Assembly: GCA_013001485.1 (NCBI GenBank)
Contig: JABDMN010000246.1
Location: 1-9,037, forward strand
Source: Acidimicrobiia bacterium
GTDB lineage: Bacteria > Actinomycetota > Acidimicrobiia > Spongiisociales > UBA5794
DNA: 9,037 nt
Direction of reading: 5' to 3'
Of this stretch, positions 1 through 6,410 are shown one piece after another. Both the position numbers and the translations under genes were made by a program. Under the pieces are notes generated by a model, which did not search any database, was not told where the DNA came from, and saw only the letters and a program-made list of their open reading frames with translations. The first letter of the stretch is position 1, and each line of letters starts with the position of its first letter.

Positions 1-503
1 GAATCGACCAGCACCACCCGCCCAACCAGACCCTGTTCAGACACAACCGGCTGCCCGACGACGATGCCATCGTCGGTGCCCTTGTCGATGAACCGCACGA
101 AGTCGAAGTCGGATGTTGAGGTGGCGAAGATGCGGGCTGTGACCGAGGCCAGCTCCGCGGGCGGCTCGAGATCGAGGATGTCTTGCAGATCGGCGATCTT
201 GGCCTTCAGCGCTTCGATGTCGGCCTGTTCACGCTCGAGTTCTCGCAGTCGGTCGGTCAGTCGCTCGTTCTCCGAGCGGAGAAATGCAAGGTTGGACAGG
301 CCATCGATGAATCCGACGATGGGCCGCGTGACCCAGTCGACGGTCTTGAGCACCGGACTGAACACAGCCTGTGCGCCCTGACGCAACGTGTCGGAGGCTG
401 CACGCCCCTGCGAGCTGACGTCGAGAGTGGCCAGCACGAGCGAAACCACGAGCAACCCAACGAAGAGGGTGGTCGACCGCTCGAAGCGTCGGAGCGGGAA
501 CAT
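1..503 (-). CDS. mreC: Rod shape-determining protein MreC (N-terminal part, cut by window edge)
   Basis: Seen: 167 complete codons from an ATG at 503, open to the left edge with no stop. Residues 12-27 form one hydrophobic segment (a membrane anchor) after a short basic start (RRFER). Residues 72-111 are rich in Leu, Glu, Arg and Lys and look like the MreC coiled coil (RSENERLTDRLRELE). After it the beta domain begins, with FDFVRFIDKGTDDGI and then VVGQPVVSEQGLVGRV, the family's usual layout. The start is fixed by the in-frame mreB stop (534-536), with no other start codon between, and by GAGG five bases before the ATG. Known: MreC is a bitopic membrane protein that dimerises through its coiled coil and links MreB to the wall elongation enzymes PBP2 and RodA. 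It follows mreB after 30 bases, so the two are surely cotranscribed. mreD, pbp2 and rodA would be expected beyond the left edge. Confidence 0.93.
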   Translation of the reverse strand, partial: MFPLRRFERSTTLFVGLLVVSLVLATLDVSSQGRAASDTLRQGAQAVFSPVLKTVDWVTRPIVGFIDGLSNLAFLRSENERLTDRLRELEREQADIEALKAKIADLQDILDLEPPAELASVTARIFATSTSDFDFVRFIDKGTDDGIVVGQPVVSEQGLVGRVVLVD

Positions 504-533
504 GTCAGCCTCGGCGGGGCCGGGGCCCTCGCA

Positions 534-1574
534 TCAACGCCGGCCGCTCGAAGAGAGCACGACGTGGAGTATGTCGAACTCCTCGAGACAGGCTCCAGAA
601 CCAAGTACGACTGACGTGAGAGGTCGGTCCGCCGTGATGATCGGCATGCCGGTCTCGTTGGCGATGCGAATGTCGAGGCCGCGCAAGAGTGCGCCGCCGC
701 CCGTGATGACGATGCCGCGCTCCATGATGTCGGCCGCCAGCTCGGGGGGTGTTTTGTCCAGAGTGAACTTGACCGCGTCCACGACTGCCTGAACCGGCTC
801 CTCGATCGCCTCGCGCATCTCCGCTGCGGAGAGGACCACGGTCTTGGGCAGCCCGGTGATGAGATCTCGACCGCGTACCTCTGCCGCCGGCTCGTCGGCA
901 TACGGCCATGCCGATCCGATCGCCATCTTCACCTGCTCGGCGGTCCGTTCGCCAAGCATCAGGCTGTACTCCTTCTTGACCCAGTTGATGATCGATTCGT
1001 CCAGCTCGTCGCCGCCGATGCGCACCGACTTCGAGACGACGATGCCTCCCAGAGAGATGACGGCGACTTCTGTCGTGCCACCACCGATGTCGACGACCAT
1101 CGAACCGGAAGGCTCGTGGACAGGTAGACCGACACCAATCGCAGCCGCCATCGGCTCCTCGATGGTGTACGCCCGGCGAGCGCCGGCGTGATAGGCGGCC
1201 TCCTCGACTGCTCGTCGCTCGACGGGGGTGATGCCTGAGGGGACACAGATGACGATGCGGGGACGGGCGGCAAAACGCCGAGGAGCGGTCCGCTCGATGA
1301 AATAGCGCAGCATCTTCTCGGTGATGTCGAAATCGGCGATCACACCATGACGAAGAGGCCTGATTGCCTGGATGTACGAAGGGGTGCGGCCGATCATTCG
1401 CTTGGCGTCCATGCCAACCTCGAGCGGCCTGTTGTCACGCGTGTTGATCGCGACGACAGAAGGCTCGTTCAGAACGATGCCCTGGCCTCGCACAAAGACG
1501 AGGGTGTTTGCGGTGCCCAGGTCGATCGCCATGTCGCGACCGCCCATGAGCTCACCGGTGAAAATGCCTGCCAT
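534..1574 (-). CDS. mreB: Rod shape-determining protein MreB (bacterial actin homologue)
   Basis: Seen: 346 residues, the usual MreB length. All actin-fold ATP motifs are present: phosphate 1 DLGTANT (18-24), phosphate 2 DIGGGTTE (162-169) and the adenosine motif GIVITGGGALLRG (287-299). Other family stretches are VLNEPSVVA (34-42), VCVPSGIT near 109-116 and IEEPMAAAIG (138-147). Known: MreB polymerises in an ATP-dependent way under the inner membrane and guides peptidoglycan insertion along the cell side, with MreC, MreD, RodA and PBP2. The start is uncertain. The ATG at 1574 has no Shine-Dalgarno sequence. An ATG at 1547 is preceded by GGTGAG and would give MGGRDMAIDLG, closer to the N-terminus remembered for Streptomyces MreB. 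An 83-base gap separates it from ndk, enough for its own promoter, though no convincing -35/-10 pair is visible there. mreC follows after 30 bases. Confidence 0.97.
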   Translation of the reverse strand: MAGIFTGELMGGRDMAIDLGTANTLVFVRGQGIVLNEPSVVAINTRDNRPLEVGMDAKRMIGRTPSYIQAIRPLRHGVIADFDITEKMLRYFIERTAPRRFAARPRIVICVPSGITPVERRAVEEAAYHAGARRAYTIEEPMAAAIGVGLPVHEPSGSMVVDIGGGTTEVAVISLGGIVVSKSVRIGGDELDESIINWVKKEYSLMLGERTAEQVKMAIGSAWPYADEPAAEVRGRDLITGLPKTVVLSAAEMREAIEEPVQAVVDAVKFTLDKTPPELAADIMERGIVITGGGALLRGLDIRIANETGMPIITADRPLTSVVLGSGACLEEFDILHVVLSSSGRR

Positions 1575-1657
1575 AGTCGAGCGAAGATAGGGGACGGTAC
1601 CGGAAGGCGAGCCAGTGTAGCGGCGGTGCGTGGCCCGCTGCCCAGGCGGTCAGCAGG

Positions 1658-2062
1658 TCAGCCGAAGAAGAGGCCGAGCTCGCGAGCGGCGCTCTCCAGG
1701 CCGTCCGAGCCATGCACGATGTTCTCAGTGATGATCGAACCGAAATCCCCGCGGAGAGTGCCGGGAGATGCCTCGGATGGGTTGGTTGCTCCCATGATCG
1801 TCCGAGCCACCGAAATGGCGTTTTCTCCAGACCATTCCATGGCGACGACCGGACCACTGGTGATGAATGCAACCAGGTCGCCGAAGAAGGGCTTCTCCGT
1901 GTGTTCGGCATAGTGCCGGCCGGCGAGGTCCTCATCGATCGTGAGCATGCGCATCTTCTCGAGGGTGAAGCCCTTGCGCTCAAAGCGAGAGACGACCTCC
2001 CCGACAAGTCCGCGGCGGACCCCATCGGGCTTGACCATGACGAATGTGTTTTCTGTAGCCAT
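1658..2062 (-). CDS. ndk: Nucleoside diphosphate kinase
   Basis: Seen: 134 residues starting [15 protein letters not shown]. The family's active-site set is complete, one number lower than the usual numbering: K11, Y51, F59, R87, T93, R104, N114 and the phosphorylated histidine H117 in [24 protein letters not shown] (91-107) is the usual Ndk signature. Known: the enzyme passes the gamma phosphate of ATP to NDPs and dNDPs through phosphohistidine, balancing cytosolic NTP and dNTP pools. The open frame continues upstream to 2221, but that extension lies inside folC, is not Ndk-like, and the family starts at this Met. The gap to folC is only 13 bases and holds no Shine-Dalgarno sequence, so translation probably depends on coupling to folC or on a leaderless-type start. 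The C-terminus (ELGLFFG) is slightly short for the family but intact. Confidence 0.97.
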   Translation of the reverse strand: MATENTFVMVKPDGVRRGLVGEVVSRFERKGFTLEKMRMLTIDEDLAGRHYAEHTEKPFFGDLVAFITSGPVVAMEWSGENAISVARTIMGATNPSEASPGTLRGDFGSIITENIVHGSDGLESAARELGLFFG

Positions 2063-2075
2063 AGAGGCCGGGATG

Positions 2076-3506
2076 CTAGGTGTCGTCGAACCCACCGTCG
2101 AACCCGAAGTAGTCCCCGTCTTCGTCCTCATCGTCATCTTCGTCCGCGTATTCGTCGTCCCAGCCTGCAGGTGGGGCCCACACGTCGGCCTGCGGACCGT
2201 CTTGTCCGACGAGGTGATCACGTGCCTCCCCGGCGACGTACAAGGATCCGGCGATGATCACACCGCCGGACGCCGAGCTTGCAGCGACAGCAGCGTCGAC
2301 CGCCTCGGCCACCGATTCCGCCGCCTCGACCGGGACCTCCAGCTCCTGGTGAACTGCCGCAGCCGTCTCACTCGCGGGTATCGCAGCAGGATCGACAGGT
2401 GCGCACGCCACTGCCTGTTCGACCAGACCCCGCAACGGCGCCACCATCTCGGCGACGTTGCGCAACCCGCGGGCTCCCACCACCAGCGTCCACCGCGAGA
2501 TGGGATGGTCCGCAAGCGTGGTGGCCAAGGCCTCGAACCCACTCACGTTGTGGGCGCCATCGATGACGACGCTCGGGCGGGAGGACACCACCTCGAATCG
2601 CCCGGGGGAGGTCACGGTCTGGGCGGCTGTCTGCACCGCTTCGTCGTCCAGAGCTCGGCCCAGGAATCCCTCGAACGCCGCCACCGCCACGGCGAAGTTG
2701 TCCACCTGGTGACGACCAAGCAGTCGTAAGGGAATACCGCGGTAGTCGGCGTACTGACCATCGATGTCCACCGTCCAGCCGTCGTGGTCCCGTCTGGCGT
2801 CGCTGACGGCGAAGTCCGTGCCCCACTGTCGCCACGAGGCGCCAGTCTCTTCGACACGTTCTCGCACCGGGCCCATCGCTTCGGCAGACAGATCCCCGGT
2901 CACGACGACTCCTCCGTCGATGATGCCGGCCTTCTCTGTTGCGATCGCCTCGATGGTGTCCCCCAGGTACTCGGTGTGGTCTATGCCGATCGAGGTGATG
3001 ACGGCCACGTCGGCAGCAAGGACGTTGGTGGCGTCGAGACGTCCCCCGAGCCCCACCTCGAACACGCCCAAACCGACACCGTGAGCTGCGAACGCCTGCA
3101 TGGCAACGGCCGTGGTGAGCTCGAAGTAGGTGGGCGGCTGGAGCGAACCCTCCTCGACACCAAATGTCGTAAACGCAGCCACATCGGCGACCGCTCGCAC
3201 AAAGCCATCGGGATGGATCGGCTGGCCCCCGACGGCAAAACGTTCCTCGATACGTTGCAGATGAGGCGATGTGTAGACGCCGGACACGAGGCCGTGAGCG
3301 CCGGCGAGCGCCCCAATCATCCTGCTGGTAGTGGTCTTCCCGTTGGTGCCGGCAACGTGGATGACCGGGTAGGCCTCAGCCGGGTTGCCGAGGAGCTGGA
3401 CCACCGCGGCCATGCGGGCGAGCCCGGGACGGATCCCCTCCCCGATGTGCTCCCCCAGGAAGCCGAGGGCCCAATCGCGATCCGGGGACTTCCAGTCCAG
3501 GTCCAC
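2076..3506 (-). CDS. folC: Bifunctional folylpolyglutamate / dihydrofolate synthase FolC
   Basis: Seen: 476 residues starting with GTG directly after the valS stop. Mur-ligase-type ATP site GTNGKTTT (53-60), then the folate-binding loop [12 protein letters not shown] (79-90), [13 protein letters not shown] (149-161), IDHTEYLG (175-182), EKAGII (191-196), and DGAHN (316-320) opening the C-terminal domain. Known: FolC adds glutamate to folates, and in many bacteria also to dihydropteroate, in the cytosol. This keeps folates in the cell and makes them better cofactors. The last 30 or so residues (about 446-476) are unusual: a run of Asp and Glu with a few Gly, Tyr and Phe ([17 protein letters not shown]) that is not part of the FolC fold. 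The start is supported by GGAG nine bases upstream inside valS, and by family alignment. ndk follows 13 bases after the stop. Whether it has one or both activities cannot be told from motifs alone. Confidence 0.95.
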   Translation of the reverse strand: MDLDWKSPDRDWALGFLGEHIGEGIRPGLARMAAVVQLLGNPAEAYPVIHVAGTNGKTTTSRMIGALAGAHGLVSGVYTSPHLQRIEERFAVGGQPIHPDGFVRAVADVAAFTTFGVEEGSLQPPTYFELTTAVAMQAFAAHGVGLGVFEVGLGGRLDATNVLAADVAVITSIGIDHTEYLGDTIEAIATEKAGIIDGGVVVTGDLSAEAMGPVRERVEETGASWRQWGTDFAVSDARRDHDGWTVDIDGQYADYRGIPLRLLGRHQVDNFAVAVAAFEGFLGRALDDEAVQTAAQTVTSPGRFEVVSSRPSVVIDGAHNVSGFEALATTLADHPISRWTLVVGARGLRNVAEMVAPLRGLVEQAVACAPVDPAAIPASETAAAVHQELEVPVEAAESVAEAVDAAVAASSASGGVIIAGSLYVAGEARDHLVGQDGPQADVWAPPAGWDDEYADEDDDEDEDGDYFGFDGGFDDT

Positions 3507-6089
3507 CTAACCGAGCTCCGCAAGCTGTTCTCGCAAGCGCTCGAGATCCGATTCGATCTCATCCAGCTTGGCCTGCTCTTTGGCGACGACGGCTTCGGGC
3601 GCCTTGTCGCGGAAAGAAGGGTTGTCGAGTTTGGCCCGAGACTTCGCCGCCACACCTTCGGCCTTGGCGATGGCCTTCTCCAAGCGGGGACGCTCCGCAT
3701 CGACGTCGATGACGCCGGCGAGCGCGATGGAGGCCTTGATGGAGCCAGCTGCGATCGTCGCATAGCCGGCCGCCTTGGTGCTGGCGGTCACCGTAATGGT
3801 CGCGTTTGCCAACGAGCGAAGCTGGCCCTTCCACCAGTCGGGCACGGGATCGTCGCTGCCAAAGTCGAGGGGAAGCTTGGGTGACACCCCGTGTTCGGCG
3901 CGGAAGCGCCGGATGGCCGACACCAGGTCCTGAAGCTCAGGCATCGCTTCGGGCCCCTCCACGGAGGGCGGGTCTGGCCACGACGACCCGGCGATCAAGC
4001 CTTCGCCCACCAGTTCGGACCACAGTTCCTCGGTGAGGAAGGGAATCACCGGGTGGAACAACTTCAAGAGATCGCGAAGCACAACACCGAGCGTCTGACG
4101 GGTGGTCTCGGCGGTGGCCTCATCACGGAGTGATTCCTTGGCCATCTCGAGGTACCAGTCGAAAACCTCCGACCAGGCGAACGAGTACAACAGCCCGACG
4201 GCATCGTTGAAGCGATACCGCTCCATGGAGGCGTCGTACTCCTCGACGACGTCGTGGAGGCGGGACAGAATCCAGGCGTCCACCGTTCCGGGGGCATCCG
4301 GGTAGCCGCCAGAAGCAGGAACTCCCGAGATGCCTATGTGCTCCACAGCGAAGCGGAGGGCGTTCCACAGCTTGTTCCCAAAGCGCCGGGCAGCGTCGAC
4401 CCACTCCACATCGAACGGCACCTCGTGACCCGGAGCTGCCGACTGGATCAGGCTGAGCCGCAGTGCGTCGGCACCGTATTCGGCAGAAAGCTCCAGCGGG
4501 TCAACGGCATTGTTCAGCGACTTCGACATCTTGCGGCCATCGCCGGCTCGCACCAGACCGTGAATGACGATGTCGGGGAACGGCACCTGACCGGTGAAGT
4601 GGATGCCCATCTTGAGCATCCTGGCGACCCAGAAGTAGATGATGTCGTAACCGGTGATCATCACACTCGTCGGATAGTGGCGGTCGACGTCGTCGGTCTC
4701 CGCAGGCCAACCGAGGGTGCTGAACGGCCAGAGGGCCGACGAGAACCAGGTGTCGAGCACGTCCTCTTCAGGAGTCAGGTCCGTCGCGTCACAAGCGGTG
4801 CACTTCTCCGGGTCTTCCCGCGAGACGATGACCTCGCCACACGTGCAATACCACGCCGGGATCCGGTGACCCCACCAGAGCTGACGGCTGATACACCAGT
4901 CGCGGAGGTTCTCCATCCAGTGGAAGTAGTTCTTCTCCCACCGCTTGGGGTGGAATCGGGCTTCGTCAGACTTGACGGCTTCAATGGCTGGATCGACCAA
5001 CGGCTTCACCTTGACGAACCATTGCAGAGACAGTCGAGGCTCGATGACTGTCGAGCACCTCGAGCAATGGCCTACGGAGTGCTCGTGCTCTTCGATCGTC
5101 ACCAGGGCACCGGCTTCGGAAAGCGCTGTCTTGACCGCCTCGCGGGCGTCGAAGCGTTCGAGACCGACGAACTGGCCACCCTCGTCGGTGATTCGGGCTT
5201 CCTGATCCATGATCGTGATGGGCTCGAGACGGTGGCGCTCGCCGATCTCGAAGTCCAGCGGATCGTGGGCCGGGGTCACCTTCACCGCTCCAGTTCCGAA
5301 CTCGGGGTCGACGCCGTCGTCGGCTATGACCGGAATCTGGCGGCCGAGCAGCGGCAACGTGACCGTCTTGCCCACCACCGATGCGTAGCGCTCATCAGAC
5401 GGGTGCACGGCGACGGCGGCATCTCCGAGCATCGTCTCGGCTCGAGTCGTGGCTACAACGATGGCCCCGTCACCTTCTGTGTAGGGGTAGGCGATGTGGA
5501 CCATCTCGCCGACTTCGTCGCGGTGCTCGACTTCGATGTCAGACAGGGCCGTGTGACAGCGCGGGCACCAGTTGATGATCCGATTGCCGCGGTAGATGAG
5601 GCCTTCCTCATAGAGGGTCACGAACACCTCACGAACCGCTGTCGACAGGCCCTCGTCGAGGGTGAAACGTTCCCGACTCCAGTCACACGACATCCCCAGC
5701 GTGCGGATCTGCTCAGTGATGCGGTTGCCCGACTTGGCCTTCCAGGACCAGACCTCGTCCACGAAGCGATCTCGGCCGATGTCGTGGCGGCTGATGCCTT
5801 CGGCCGCCAACTGACGCTCCACGACGTTCTGGGTGGCGATGCCGGCGTGGTCCATGCCCGGAACCCACAGAGCGGCATACCCCTGCATGCGACGCCGGCG
5901 AATGATGACGTCCTGCATCGACAGGTTGAGGGCATGACCCATGTGCAGGGATCCAGTGACGTTTGGCGGGGGAATGGAAATGGTGAATGGCTCGCCGTCC
6001 GGATTCACCTCGGGCTTGAAGACGCCCGACTCCTCCCACACGGGATACCAGCGGGCCTCGATGGAGTTCGGTTCGTACGTGGGCTTCAT
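3507..6089 (-). CDS. valS: Valyl-tRNA synthetase (ValRS)
   Basis: Seen: 860 residues from the ATG at 6089. Class I signatures are present: HIGH as HMGH (49-52) in PPPNVTGSLHMGHALN, and KMSKS (520-524). The CP1 editing domain has TTRAETMLGD (214-223) and GTGAVKVTPAHDP (265-277). Cysteine pairs fit zinc knuckles: C175/C178, C342/C345, C415/C417 and C430/C433. WWGHRIPAWYC (405-415) and VLDTWFSSALWPFSTLGWP (444-462) are ValRS landmarks. Residues 797-858 form the C-terminal coiled coil that contacts tRNA. Known: it charges tRNA-Val with valine in the cytosol and hydrolyses mischarged Thr. The frame stays open to a GTG at 6140, but that 17-residue extension would lie across a perfect hairpin. The ATG at 6089 has GAGG nine bases upstream and gives the normal N-terminus. 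It is the first gene of the housekeeping block and abuts folC with no spacing. A folded leader lies upstream. Confidence 0.98.
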   Translation of the reverse strand: MKPTYEPNSIEARWYPVWEESGVFKPEVNPDGEPFTISIPPPNVTGSLHMGHALNLSMQDVIIRRRRMQGYAALWVPGMDHAGIATQNVVERQLAAEGISRHDIGRDRFVDEVWSWKAKSGNRITEQIRTLGMSCDWSRERFTLDEGLSTAVREVFVTLYEEGLIYRGNRIINWCPRCHTALSDIEVEHRDEVGEMVHIAYPYTEGDGAIVVATTRAETMLGDAAVAVHPSDERYASVVGKTVTLPLLGRQIPVIADDGVDPEFGTGAVKVTPAHDPLDFEIGERHRLEPITIMDQEARITDEGGQFVGLERFDAREAVKTALSEAGALVTIEEHEHSVGHCSRCSTVIEPRLSLQWFVKVKPLVDPAIEAVKSDEARFHPKRWEKNYFHWMENLRDWCISRQLWWGHRIPAWYCTCGEVIVSREDPEKCTACDATDLTPEEDVLDTWFSSALWPFSTLGWPAETDDVDRHYPTSVMITGYDIIYFWVARMLKMGIHFTGQVPFPDIVIHGLVRAGDGRKMSKSLNNAVDPLELSAEYGADALRLSLIQSAAPGHEVPFDVEWVDAARRFGNKLWNALRFAVEHIGISGVPASGGYPDAPGTVDAWILSRLHDVVEEYDASMERYRFNDAVGLLYSFAWSEVFDWYLEMAKESLRDEATAETTRQTLGVVLRDLLKLFHPVIPFLTEELWSELVGEGLIAGSSWPDPPSVEGPEAMPELQDLVSAIRRFRAEHGVSPKLPLDFGSDDPVPDWWKGQLRSLANATITVTASTKAAGYATIAAGSIKASIALAGVIDVDAERPRLEKAIAKAEGVAAKSRAKLDNPSFRDKAPEAVVAKEQAKLDEIESDLERLREQLAELG
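3516..3519 (-). promoter_or_regulatory. Shine-Dalgarno of folC inside valS
   Basis: On the minus strand GGAG lies nine bases before the GTG at 3506, within the last codons of valS. The valS stop TAG and the folC GTG are directly adjacent, so ribosomes ending valS can restart on folC. This site decides the non-ATG start. Confidence 0.6.
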
Positions 6090-6098
6090 TCGTTTGGT

Positions 6099-6102
6099 CC
6101 TC
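6099..6102 (-). promoter_or_regulatory. Shine-Dalgarno of valS
   Basis: GAGG on the minus strand, nine bases before the ATG at 6089. It supports this ATG over the upstream in-frame GTG at 6140, which has no comparable site and overlaps a strong hairpin. Confidence 0.55.
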
Positions 6103-6122
6103 GGGGAGGGGTCGGCAATGTT

Positions 6123-6151
6123 AGAAGCGCCGGGAGCCACCCGGCGCTTCT
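6123..6151 (-). terminator. Perfect 12-bp hairpin just upstream of valS (attenuator or terminator candidate)
   Basis: Seen on the minus strand: AGAAGCGCCGGG, loop TGGCT, then the exact complement. It sits 33 bases before the valS start codon. It is followed by AACATTGCC rather than a run of T, so it is not a textbook intrinsic terminator. It could be an attenuator, an mRNA-stabilising stem or the 3' end of a small RNA. The stem rules out coding use of the valS N-terminal extension. Confidence 0.45.
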
Positions 6152-6175
6152 GAGTTTCCTACTTCTTCCCCTGGT

Positions 6176-6221
6176 GGTGGACCGTTCCGGGGGCCTAAGC
6201 CCCCGGAACAGGTCACCCACC
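6176..6221 (-). other. Long GC-rich hairpin in the valS leader
   Basis: The core is an 11-bp perfect stem on the minus strand (GTTCCGGGGGC, loop TTAG, then its complement; 6184-6209). Beyond a single bulged base, ACC pairs with GGT (6211-6213 with 6181-6183). After a 3-base bulge, GGTGG pairs with CCACC (6217-6221 with 6176-6180). That makes 19 pairs in all. No T-run follows. It is the most stable structure of the region and likely folds in any transcript that crosses it. Confidence 0.6.
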
Positions 6222-6361
6222 TTTCCCCCTGCTTGCCCGAACCGTGATGGTGTGCAATTTCCTGGCCCGCCTATTGGCGATGCACCACAGAAGGTACGGC
6301 TACTCAGAGTCACCAACAAGACACATTGAGTGGGGTCGCGGGGTGACTAGTCCCAAACGCG

Positions 6362-6392
6362 GAGAGGGGCGCCACACCGGGCGCCCCTTCTC
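6362..6392 (-). terminator. Intrinsic terminator-like hairpin after the surface-protein gene
   Basis: Seen on the minus strand about 18 bases after the TGA of the surface-protein gene: GAG, one bulged A, AGGGGCGCC, a 6-base loop, GGCGCCCCT, CTC. The 12-bp stem is followed by CGCGTTTGGG, so there are only three T. Its position right after a stop and before a change of gene function fits a transcription end, as often seen with weak T-tracts in high-GC genomes. Confidence 0.65.
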
Positions 6393-6410
6393 AGATCGAT
6401 TCGGTGTGGT

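Larger units (their letters stand above)
6090..6361 (-). other. Gene-free, strongly folded leader region upstream of valS
   Basis: No convincing gene lies in these 272 bases. Read on the minus strand, the region starts after the terminator-like hairpin of the surface-protein gene and ends at the valS start. It holds a 19-bp bulged hairpin (6176-6221), a 12-bp perfect hairpin (6123-6151), and weaker pairings: CGCC-AATA-GGCG near 6266-6277 within a possible GTGCA/TGCAC stem. A 7-base match (TCTGAGT at 6302-6308 with ACTCAGA at 6149-6155) could close the whole domain, and it shares three bases with the 6123-6151 hairpin. A weak promoter-like pair, TTGTTG (6314-6319) and TACCTT (6291-6296) with 17-base spacing, is also present, but it would start the RNA inside the domain. 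No T-box, tmRNA, RNase P or SRP RNA signature was recognised. Regulation of valS is an inference. Confidence 0.4.

Noticed and set aside
1614..1619. TACACT as a -10 box for a separate mreB promoter
   Set aside because: No -35-like hexamer at a fitting distance; a single weak hexamer in an 83-base gap is expected by chance.
2784..3884. 366-codon open frame on the plus strand opposite folC and the end of valS
   Set aside because: It crosses the boundary of two clear minus-strand genes and has no recognisable protein features; a by-product of GC bias.
6090..6140. N-terminal extension of ValRS from the GTG at 6140
   Set aside because: It overlaps the 12-bp hairpin and has no ribosome site; the ATG at 6089 has GAGG upstream and matches the usual ValRS N-terminus.
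6176..6221. T-box core (antiterminator) in the valS leader, suggested by GGTGG and ACC near each other
   Set aside because: The order and spacing do not match the T-box sequence, the bases are used up in a simple self-complementary hairpin, and no Stem I landmarks were found.
6230..6300. A tRNA in the valS leader, suggested by GGTTCG on the minus strand
   Set aside because: The flanking bases cannot form a T-stem or an acceptor stem, and no anticodon arm is seen.
6086..6319. 77-codon minus-strand frame starting with TTG and ending in ATGA over the valS start, a possible leader peptide
   Set aside because: The ATGA overlap looks like coupling, but the start is TTG without a Shine-Dalgarno, the frame runs through both perfect hairpins, there is no Val codon cluster, and the product looks random.
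6291..6319. Promoter TTGTTG - 17 bases - TACCTT in front of valS
   Set aside because: Both hexamers match consensus at only three positions. It would also start the transcript inside the possible closing helix. It is mentioned in the leader entry but not called as a feature.
4254..6329. Very long open frame (691 codons) on the plus strand opposite valS
   Set aside because: valS is unmistakable on the other strand with all motifs. High-GC codon bias leaves antisense frames open, and the translated antisense product has no recognisable domain.
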